Of a stretch of 5,402 bases of DNA, positions 1 through 5,402 are shown one piece after another. Location of the stretch: contig JAPKAW010000137.1 in assembly GCA_028825055.1 (NCBI GenBank), positions 1-5,402 of the forward strand. The letters are read 5' to 3'. The notes under the pieces are model-generated. The model had not been told where the DNA came from and searched no databases. It saw nothing but the letters and a program-made list of their open reading frames with translations. Both the position numbers and the translations under genes were made by a program. Numbering within the stretch: position 1 is the first letter of the stretch; every line of letters begins with the position of its first letter. Origin of the DNA: Flavobacteriales bacterium. Its GTDB lineage: Bacteria; Bacteroidota; Bacteroidia; Flavobacteriales_D; Sanyastnellaceae.

Positions 1-2177
1 GGCTGTTCGTCACAGACGTGCTGCGATTTAAACACGACATAATACGTCCCTTCAGAGGCATCAATAGCTCTCCATCCCGAACCGGCTTTTGCACTGGAAA
101 ACATCAGATTGCCCCAACGGTTGTAGACCTTCATGTCAAACACTATGAATTGTCCTGGATCTAAAGTGGATAGCCCCCCTCCTGTTGGGGACATAAATTC
201 AACACGGAAGGAATCATTGTTCGAGTCATTGTTGGGAGAGAATACATTGGGAACAACGTAATCAATTCCTTCCAACGGTTCAGGAACGGAAACTTCCAAA
301 GCAACCGTTTCCGTAATATCGCAAGCTTCATTGTACAATGTCAAAGAGCCTTCATACACACCAACTCCCGGAAATTGTCCTATCACAGAATTTCCTTCAG
401 ATTCGAGAATTTCAGGGAAATCCCAAGATATCTCATCCGCACCGCTGCCTGAGTATTGCAACAACACAAAACCTGTACTATCACAAAATGAAACCGGTTG
501 AATGAACAACCCGTCACCAAAGGGGTCGATTGGGAGCAGCGTGATTTCCATCGCTTGTGTGTCCGGACACTCTGACCCTGCGCCAGCCGTTAGAACCACT
601 TGATACGTACCGTAAGCCGGATATGTAAAGGTTGGACTAACCTCAGAAGAGGGCAACTGACCTCCTCCCCCAAAATCCCAAGAAAAGGGACCGCTGTCAG
701 GGGACAAATTCTGAAAATCAGCCTCCAATCCACTGCATGGCTCATAGAGAATGTCGAAATCAGCAAGAGGCAAGTCGGGTAAATCCAATGTTTCAGAGGC
801 ATCATTGACGCAACCAAATGCAGACGACTCTAGAACAACTTCAATGAGGTTTTGGGAAGGAAACCAAACAGTCTCAGGGTGAGAATTTGATAAAACGGAT
901 GGCATCGAGTTGTTCCCAAAACTCCAATTCCAATCAATGTCGCTCCCCCAATCCGAAAAGTCTAGATTCACATCGCCCATCCATCCACCGTCACTGCAAG
1001 TTAAATTATCAATATTGAAATCGGTTTCCCAAGGTGTCATCGCGACCACCTCAAAAAAGAGCGAGTCAGAACACGTGCCCGTTTCAAAATACAAACTGAC
1101 CTCATAAATGCCCGTCTCTTCGTAGGTAAAGCTCGGTTCTGCCTCGCTGCTCATGTCATCGTTTGTCCCTGCAACGCCAAAGTCCCAAGTGTAAGACTCA
1201 CAAGGATTGGAAAACTGATCGAATTCCACCGTTAACCCCGTACATGGGTCGGGGCTATCATATCCTGGAGCCAGGATGTTACACGTCACAACATCTATCG
1301 TGAAATCACGTAAAATTGATCCAATTTGCTGGCCATCACGCCATTCCAACACACACACGCCCAATGCGAATTTACCGATCAAGTCAGGAGTACCCGACAA
1401 CATTCCCGTTGATGGATTGATCGAAAATCCAGCTCCCGGCCCCAATGGATTTCCAGCGTTGAATCCCGTTGCCCAACCCACCTGATTAAAAGGAGGACCT
1501 GTAGGAGGATTAGGTGTTGGCGCAATATAAGAGCCCCCTAAAAAAATGGGACAAAGAGAATAACTCAACGAATCACCATCCGAATCCGACGCGCTGTTAT
1601 CCAACAAAAACGGATAGTTGCTGCAAACAAAAGCCTGAGGCAATTCATTAAAAACAGGGGTGCTATTTGGCCCAATATTGTTGATGTTTCCAGGAATCAT
1701 CGTGGTCAATGAAAAACCCTGGTCTTGTGGCAGATTCAAATTTGTAATGGCTGGAGAACGACAACATCGCTGGTGAACCAATGTGTAGGGCTGCTGACTC
1801 GGGTTAACGGTGATCGTAGCGATGTATTCAGCGCGTTCGATGCACAAATCATCTGGAAGAAAAGCACAGTTGTTAGGGTTCTGAGGGACAATATTTTCAA
1901 CCAATGAATAATCAAGCGGTGCGGAGACTGCTGAAATGAGCATGCTTCCCTGGTAAACTCCTATGGCTGCCTCGGCATCGAATCCCGTGCCGTTCGTATT
2001 GGATGAGCTACAATCTCGATAGATATAACAATGCACCTCAAATTGCATTTGTCCGCTGTTGGTGGTGCCAACGTATGTATAAGTCAACTCTCCACCAACC
2101 AAGTGAGTCGCTTGAGCCTCAAAATTAAAAATGTAAAAAACGGCCACAAACAAGACGTAATTAAGAAGTTGACTCAT
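1..2177 (-). CDS. T9SS-exported multidomain PKD-repeat surface protein with type B (gliding-motility-associated) C-terminal sorting domain, 3' end cut by window edge
   Basis: The minus strand reads open for 725 codons from the ATG at 2177-2175 to the left edge, with no stop. An in-frame TGA at 2201-2199 makes this the first ATG available. Residues 1-23 form a Sec signal peptide with likely cleavage after AQA (A23). The mature protein begins THLVGGELTY, followed by YRDC (53-56) and QRCCRSP (136-142), an N-terminal pattern I recognise from large Bacteroidota secreted proteins. A calcium-type acidic stretch (DSDGDS, 198-203) and a putative-Ig-like segment (INPSTG near 253, ending C299) follow. 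PKD-like modules are marked by WDFG at W331, a degenerate WSFG at W418, WDFG at W500 and WDF at W585. The end carries PNVFSPNND (from P643) and VYNRWGN (W688), then GTYYVVF, which are hallmarks of the type B T9SS/CHU_C sorting domain. Only perhaps 10-20 residues should be missing. By family knowledge it crosses the inner membrane by Sec and the outer membrane by T9SS; a role in adhesion or surface attachment is inference. Ligand unknown. Confidence 0.93.
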   Translation of the reverse strand, partial: MSQLLNYVLFVAVFYIFNFEAQATHLVGGELTYTYVGTTNSGQMQFEVHCYIYRDCSSSNTNGTGFDAEAAIGVYQGSMLISAVSAPLDYSLVENIVPQNPNNCAFLPDDLCIERAEYIATITVNPSQQPYTLVHQRCCRSPAITNLNLPQDQGFSLTTMIPGNINNIGPNSTPVFNELPQAFVCSNYPFLLDNSASDSDGDSLSYSLCPIFLGGSYIAPTPNPPTGPPFNQVGWATGFNAGNPLGPGAGFSINPSTGMLSGTPDLIGKFALGVCVLEWRDGQQIGSILRDFTIDVVTCNILAPGYDSPDPCTGLTVEFDQFSNPCESYTWDFGVAGTNDDMSSEAEPSFTYEETGIYEVSLYFETGTCSDSLFFEVVAMTPWETDFNIDNLTCSDGGWMGDVNLDFSDWGSDIDWNWSFGNNSMPSVLSNSHPETVWFPSQNLIEVVLESSAFGCVNDASETLDLPDLPLADFDILYEPCSGLEADFQNLSPDSGPFSWDFGGGGQLPSSEVSPTFTYPAYGTYQVVLTAGAGSECPDTQAMEITLLPIDPFGDGLFIQPVSFCDSTGFVLLQYSGSGADEISWDFPEILESEGNSVIGQFPGVGVYEGSLTLYNEACDITETVALEVSVPEPLEGIDYVVPNVFSPNNDSNNDSFRVEFMSPTGGGLSTLDPGQFIVFDMKVYNRWGNLMFSSAKAGSGWRAIDASEGTYYVVFKSQHVCDEQ

Positions 2178-2201
2178 CAGTCGCGTGCATACAGGTTTTC
2201 A

Positions 2202-2234
2202 ACAATGTACAACATGATGAGGAACGGGTGCAAA
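2202..2234 (-). promoter_or_regulatory. Possible weak promoter for the leftward surface-protein gene
   Basis: On the minus strand a TTTG (complement of 2231-2234) is followed after 21 bases by TACATTGT (complement of 2202-2209). The Bacteroidota primary sigma factor consensus is TTG, a 17-23 base spacer, then TAnnTTTG. The -33 element and spacing fit, but the -7 element matches only partly. It would give a 5' leader of about 20 bases before the ATG at 2177. No Shine-Dalgarno sequence is visible, which is normal for this phylum. This is a low-confidence call based on motif fit alone. Confidence 0.25.
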
Positions 2235-2238
2235 CCAA

Positions 2239-2246
2239 TACCTTTG
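2239..2246 (+). promoter_or_regulatory. Bacteroidota-type -7 promoter element (TACCTTTG) ahead of the GWxTD gene
   Basis: TACCTTTG matches the Bacteroidota -7 consensus TAnnTTTG at every fixed position. No true TTG -33 box lies 17-23 bases upstream; the nearest are ATG triplets at 2214-2216 and 2217-2219, one mismatch each. If the element is active, transcription would start at about 2250-2254, at or just after the ATG at 2251. The message would then be leaderless, or translation would start at the next in-frame ATG at 2296. It sits within the divergent intergenic region, so it could also affect the leftward gene. Confidence 0.4.
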
Positions 2247-2250
2247 TCAC

Positions 2251-3747
2251 ATGACGCTCATTCATACTTGCTTTCAAGCCAGATCAATACGTTTGATGGG
2301 TTGGGTATTGGGGATGACCTTGTCATTTCAAATGACAGCACAAGCGCCAACCGTTTGGTGTGACGTCCTAAATTTCCAAAACAACGGTGTTCCCTTTGTA
2401 GAAGTTCACTTGGAATACGAAAGCGAAATGATGCAGGCGATTTTGGATTCCACCGGCTGGCGTACAAAAGCTGAAATTCAAGTCATTATTGAATCAGATA
2501 ACGAAGTCATCGCATTTGCAAAATCTGAAGTATATGGCGTTTCAGACTCCACTGAAACCCTGGCCCACTATGGGACCCAGTTTCATTTAGAACGACTCAA
2601 TGTACCACCTGGCGCTTATCGCCTTAGTGTATCCGTTCGTGATGCGCATGCCACAGAAGTCCATGCCACCGAACTTGAATTGGACCTGGTGATTCACACA
2701 CCCGGACCTCCGAAATGGTCCGACCCCTTTCTCGTAGGTGCTTATGCTCCGTCCAATGGCCCTGAATTGACATCACTTTCACGGTCTGGCTATGACATGC
2801 TCCCTATAGTTGGAGCCAATTTCAGCGAAGACATGCAGCAATTGCAGTTTTATACCGAGCTGTATCATGTTGACGAAGTTGTAGACTCTTTGTTTTTGGT
2901 AAGCACATGGATGGAGTCTTCTGATGGCATTGTGTATTCTAAGACGCGCAGATTTTTTAGGAAAAACGCTGCGCCCGTTGTTCCTGTATTCACATCCATT
3001 CCTCTGGAAGGTGTGAATTGGTCAAAATCACAGCGCTTGGTGATTCAAGCTGCTACTCGCGAGAATCAAATCATTGCTGAAAAGCGCTTGCCTGTGCACC
3101 GCATTACCACGGAAAGCATAGTATCAACTTCCGGTGCTCTCCCTTCATACATCGCTGCATTTACAGATTCACTGACGTTGCTGCAACATATCAAGGACCA
3201 CCACCCGACGAGTTCCCAATCGGAACAACAGACCATTGATCACTTTATTCCGTCAGCCACGGTTCCTCAAATGCAAGCCTTTTTAGCTGATTTCTGGCAA
3301 ACCAATTCTTCAGTTAATCCAGAGTTGGGCTGGCGCAAATATGTCACTGCTGTAGCCTATGCTGACAGCGTTTATGGCGCATGCAGAAATGGCCATGGAG
3401 CCATGACAGACATGGGGTATGTATATCTTCGATATGGCCCTCCAAACACCGTGGTAAAACGACACAATGGTACTGACTATTATCCTTACGAAATCTGGCA
3501 TTACCACCGGGCGGCTTCGTTCACTAATAAGCGGTTCCTTTTCTTTTCCCCACACATGGTGGCAGAGTGTTTTGCCCTGTTGCATTCCGATATGCTAGGA
3601 GAAGTTCAAAACAACGATTGGTTGCATGTTTTGAAGAATAGAGAGAATAGCCTCCGTGTAACAGAGTCGCAGGTCAACCGCCTCAATCCACGAAGAGACA
3701 CGTTCTCTGGTGAAGAGCCTGAAGACCTATTTTTCAATCCACGATGA
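2251..3747 (+). CDS. GWxTD domain-containing exported protein, function unknown
   Basis: This 498-residue protein has an N-terminal signal peptide: arginines at 11 and 14, a hydrophobic stretch at about 15-26, and a likely AQA cleavage site near residue 32. Residues of about 33-300 look like two beta-rich modules. The C-terminal third carries the GWxTD-family pattern: FLADFW (344-349), GAMTDMGYVYLRYGPP (383-398), YEIWHY (413-418), LLHSDMLGE, and a final NPR. The family is common in Bacteroidota; its biochemical role is not established to my knowledge. The signature tryptophan is alanine here (A384), while the TD and the following RYGPP are intact. ATG 2251 is the first after an in-frame TGA (2218-2220) and supplies the positive n-region of the signal peptide; ATG 2296 is an alternative that keeps the hydrophobic core but loses both arginines. 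The stop overlaps the next start by ATGA. A periplasmic or outer-surface location is inferred from the signal peptide; no lipobox is seen. Confidence 0.88.
   Translation: MTLIHTCFQARSIRLMGWVLGMTLSFQMTAQAPTVWCDVLNFQNNGVPFVEVHLEYESEMMQAILDSTGWRTKAEIQVIIESDNEVIAFAKSEVYGVSDSTETLAHYGTQFHLERLNVPPGAYRLSVSVRDAHATEVHATELELDLVIHTPGPPKWSDPFLVGAYAPSNGPELTSLSRSGYDMLPIVGANFSEDMQQLQFYTELYHVDEVVDSLFLVSTWMESSDGIVYSKTRRFFRKNAAPVVPVFTSIPLEGVNWSKSQRLVIQAATRENQIIAEKRLPVHRITTESIVSTSGALPSYIAAFTDSLTLLQHIKDHHPTSSQSEQQTIDHFIPSATVPQMQAFLADFWQTNSSVNPELGWRKYVTAVAYADSVYGACRNGHGAMTDMGYVYLRYGPPNTVVKRHNGTDYYPYEIWHYHRAASFTNKRFLFFSPHMVAECFALLHSDMLGEVQNNDWLHVLKNRENSLRVTESQVNRLNPRRDTFSGEEPEDLFFNPR
2647..2676 (+). repeat. Two-copy 15-bp tandem repeat encoding HATEV/HATEL
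   Basis: Two adjacent 15-base units (2647-2661 and 2662-2676) agree at 12 of 15 positions and encode HATEV then HATEL, residues 133-142 of the GWxTD protein. The repeat is in frame and looks like a small local duplication in a loop or strand edge. It has no evident regulatory meaning. Confidence 0.5.
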
Positions 3748-4823
3748 GCCAATCCAACTTGACGGACCGAGTTGTGGTCGCCATTTTAAACTGGAATGGC
3801 TTACATCACTTAAAGACATACTTGCCACAAGTTATTCTGGATTCAAAAGGCGATGCTGAGGTGGTCATCATCGACAATGGAAGTAGCGATGAATCGGTCG
3901 AATGGTGCTCGCAGAATTATCAGGAAATCCAAGTTATACAACTTGAAAGCAACCTTGGATTCTCAGGGGGCTACAATGCAGGACTCGCTCAAATTCAAGC
4001 GAAAACATTTGTTCTGTTAAATAGCGATGTTCGCACAACCAGTCACTGGATTCCTCCGGTGCTCGACATGATGAAAAGCGAGGGCTATGTCGCATGCCAG
4101 CCCCTTATCCTAAACGATTCTGACAAAGAGCTTTTTGAGTATGCCGGTGCAGCAGGTGGGCATATCGACAAAAACGGGTACACCTTTTGCGCTGGCCGCA
4201 TTTTTGAAGTTTTCGAGTCAGATCATGGACAGTACTCAGAGAATAGAGAAGTCTTTTGGGCATCAGGAGCTGCTCTGTTTATTGACTCCGAAGCATTCCA
4301 TGCTGTGGGTGGTTTGGACGTCGATTTCTTTGCGCATATGGAGGAAATTGATCTTTGTTGGCGTTTGAAAAACCGAGGATACCGGGTCGGTGTCTGTGGC
4401 AGTTCCATCGTCTATCATTTGGGAGGTGGGACCTTACAAAAGATTAGTCCTTTTAAAACGTATTTGAACTTCAGAAACAACCTGTTTCTTTTGGTCAAGA
4501 ACCACCACCGCGCAGCCTTGGTTCCAATGCTCATTGAACGGATGACATTGGATGGAGTGGCGGCATTCAAATTCCTTTCTGAAGGCTCATTCCAGATGTT
4601 TTTAGCAGTCGCAAAGGCACATAGAGACTTCTACAAGTCGTTCCGTAAAATGCGCATCAAACGCAAATTAGAAATGGCGGCGAATTCGACAGACCTACCA
4701 ACTCATCGACCTCCCAACTATTGTGGATGGTATCGACGGAGCATCGTTTGGGACTATTTCATTTTGAAGAAGCACGTGTTTCAGGACTTAGAACCTGATC
4801 ATTTTGAAGCTTCGCGTGACTGA
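3744..4823 (+). CDS. Family 2 glycosyltransferase (GT-A fold, rhamnosyltransferase/WbbL-like)
   Basis: This 359-residue protein is a cytoplasmic or membrane-associated glycosyltransferase that should transfer a sugar from a nucleotide donor to a surface-glycan acceptor; donor and acceptor cannot be read from sequence. The GT2 landmarks occur in order: VVVAILNWNG (10-19), VVIIDNGSSD (40-49), NLGFSGGYNAG (70-80), the metal-binding DxD-type LLNSDV (N93-V96), WASGAALFI, then HMEEIDLCWRLKNRGY (from H198), with E200, E201 and D203 in the acceptor/base region, and VYHLGGGTL. The C-terminal third (KTYLNFRNNLFLLVKN, later SIVWDYFI) matches the usual Bacteroidota form, and the length is normal. There is no convincing transmembrane helix. 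Its ATG overlaps the TGA of the GWxTD gene (ATGA at 3744-3747), so translational coupling is likely and no separate ribosome binding site is needed. The specific pathway (O-antigen, capsule or protein glycosylation) is undetermined. Confidence 0.93.
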   Translation: MSQSNLTDRVVVAILNWNGLHHLKTYLPQVILDSKGDAEVVIIDNGSSDESVEWCSQNYQEIQVIQLESNLGFSGGYNAGLAQIQAKTFVLLNSDVRTTSHWIPPVLDMMKSEGYVACQPLILNDSDKELFEYAGAAGGHIDKNGYTFCAGRIFEVFESDHGQYSENREVFWASGAALFIDSEAFHAVGGLDVDFFAHMEEIDLCWRLKNRGYRVGVCGSSIVYHLGGGTLQKISPFKTYLNFRNNLFLLVKNHHRAALVPMLIERMTLDGVAAFKFLSEGSFQMFLAVAKAHRDFYKSFRKMRIKRKLEMAANSTDLPTHRPPNYCGWYRRSIVWDYFILKKHVFQDLEPDHFEASRD

Positions 4824-4880
4824 AGTCAAGCCCATGCCGACTGTGACAAGTTTTATTGTTTTCCGAACGCACGAAGCAGG
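4824..4880 (+). other. 57-bp gap between glycosyltransferase and comEC
   Basis: The gap holds no convincing terminator: there is no GC-rich hairpin followed by a T-run. No full TAnnTTTG promoter is seen; TATTGTTT at 4854-4861 is only a loose match. AGCAGG lies directly against the comEC ATG, too close to act as a normal ribosome binding site. The frame stays open from the glycosyltransferase TGA (4821-4823) through to comEC, so both genes are in the same frame with a single stop between them. Co-transcription is plausible. Confidence 0.45.
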
Positions 4881-5402
4881 ATGTTTGCCTCTATGTGGCG
4901 AAACATCCGAGTGAATGGCATTCAAGCTCCATTGTTTTGGCCACTGGTTTTTTTTTGGTTGGGGGTGTACGCTTGGAACGCTCCACGACTTGCGCTTTCG
5001 CTAGGAACACTTCTCGCTTTCATTGGCGTTCTGCGACACAGCATCCGATTTGATGTCCTGCTATCGGTGGCATTTGTATTGTTGGGTTACTTGCGAATGG
5101 AGTATCAAATCACGCATCACCCCCAATGTGTAAAGCAGATGACAGGCCAATGGGTTTGCACCTGTCCCGAGGAGCTCGATGTCGCCTGTCTTTGCGTGTC
5201 TCAGCATTCATATCAGTCCTGGTCTGTCGAAATATACTCGAGAGATTTTGCCGGAAAAACCGACTTGTTTTGGGGAAGACTTGAGCCCTTTTATTCAACG
5301 GACGATTTTGATGTAGCCCAATGGAAATACACCAAAGGCATTTCGGGCAAACTCTTTCCTCTTGAGGCCATCAAACTAAATGACAGTCATCCCGTCGTGA
5401 GA
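4881..5402 (+). CDS. comEC: ComEC/Rec2 family competence protein, N-terminal part (3' end beyond window)
   Basis: The frame is open for 174 codons from ATG 4881 to the right edge. Three hydrophobic segments (about residues 18-32, 37-51 and 59-71) are followed by a soluble beta-type segment. That segment ends in DDFDVAQWKYTKGISGKL (from D141), which resembles the FDYxxYLxxxGI signature closing the DUF4131 domain of ComEC. ComEC is the inner-membrane channel that takes in single-stranded DNA during natural transformation; full-length members are usually about 650-800 residues, so the Competence and metallo-beta-lactamase-like domains should lie off the right edge. The soluble segment is rather short and carries two CxC pairs (C93/C95 and C103/C105). 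A run of nine T occupies codons 23-26. M5 (4893) is an alternative start. The call rests on layout and one signature; the gene is cut, so catalytic parts cannot be checked. Confidence 0.72.
   Translation, partial: MFASMWRNIRVNGIQAPLFWPLVFFWLGVYAWNAPRLALSLGTLLAFIGVLRHSIRFDVLLSVAFVLLGYLRMEYQITHHPQCVKQMTGQWVCTCPEELDVACLCVSQHSYQSWSVEIYSRDFAGKTDLFWGRLEPFYSTDDFDVAQWKYTKGISGKLFPLEAIKLNDSHPVVR
4948..4956 (+). repeat. Nine-T homopolymer inside comEC
   Basis: Nine consecutive T lie within codons 23-26 (V-F-F-W) in the first transmembrane segment, followed two bases of G later by TT and then a five-G run (4961-4965). Such tracts are prone to slippage and to sequencing or assembly length errors. The frame continues correctly through the tract as given. 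Confidence 0.85.

Noticed and set aside
590..1485. Several short open frames on both strands (for example 600-782, 910-1107, 1276-1485 on plus; 590-817 on minus)
   Set aside because: They are shadows of the long leftward PKD-protein frame, have low-complexity or unrecognisable translations, and lack promoters or family motifs.
2031..2363. Plus-strand 110-codon open frame crossing the divergent intergenic region
   Set aside because: It overlaps the 5' ends of two well-supported genes in other frames and its translation shows no signal peptide or motif.
4817..4828. Near-palindrome TGACTGAAGTCA spanning the glycosyltransferase stop codon as a terminator stem
   Set aside because: The arms are 5 bases with a 2-base loop, too tight to form a hairpin, and no T-run follows directly.
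4821..4881. Possible glycosyltransferase-ComEC fusion by readthrough, since both are in the same frame with one TGA between
   Set aside because: Each protein has a family-typical end or start, and nothing near the TGA suggests recoding; shared frame alone is a one-in-three chance.
4856..5053. 65-codon open frame starting upstream of comEC in another frame
   Set aside because: It is out of frame with the hydrophobic ComEC N-terminus and ends without recognisable features; the 4881 frame remains open to the edge and carries the ComEC signature.
1..5402. tRNA, rRNA, CRISPR array, insertion sequence or attachment site
   Set aside because: No cloverleaf, repeat-spacer pattern, terminal inverted repeats or transposase/integrase motifs were seen; coding sequence fills nearly all the window.

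Overview
The window looks like chromosomal DNA from a member of the Bacteroidota, most likely the Flavobacteriales; this assignment is inferred from protein families, not from a marker gene. The evidence is a secreted PKD-repeat protein ending in a type IX secretion (T9SS) type B / gliding-motility-associated sorting domain, a GWxTD-family protein, a glycosyltransferase with the form usual in this phylum, weak or absent Shine-Dalgarno sites, and a promoter element of the Bacteroidota type (TAnnTTTG).

Layout. The left 40% (1-2177, minus strand) is one continuous open frame of at least 725 codons. It encodes a large exported surface or adhesin-like protein whose last few residues lie beyond the left edge. 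A 73-bp divergent intergenic region (2178-2250) separates it from a rightward gene set. That set is a GWxTD-domain exported protein (2251-3747), a family 2 glycosyltransferase overlapping it by 4 bp (3744-4823), and, after a 57-bp gap, the 5' 174 codons of a ComEC/Rec2-type DNA-uptake channel gene (4881 to the right edge). The first two rightward genes are very probably translationally coupled, and comEC may share the transcript.

How the genes fit together. The leftward gene makes a cell-surface or secreted multidomain protein delivered by Sec and then T9SS. The rightward genes make an exported beta-rich protein of unknown function, an enzyme for cell-surface polysaccharide or glycoconjugate synthesis, and an inner-membrane DNA-import channel. 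All are envelope-related, but nothing in the sequence shows that they form one pathway. There are no RNA genes, mobile elements, CRISPR arrays or convincing terminators.

No clearly new system is visible. The points most worth a second look are a GWxTD signature that has lost its tryptophan (GAMTD), a near-perfect -7 promoter element so close to the annotated start that the start may need moving, a paired CxC cysteine cluster in the ComEC soluble segment, and a 9-T tract early in comEC.
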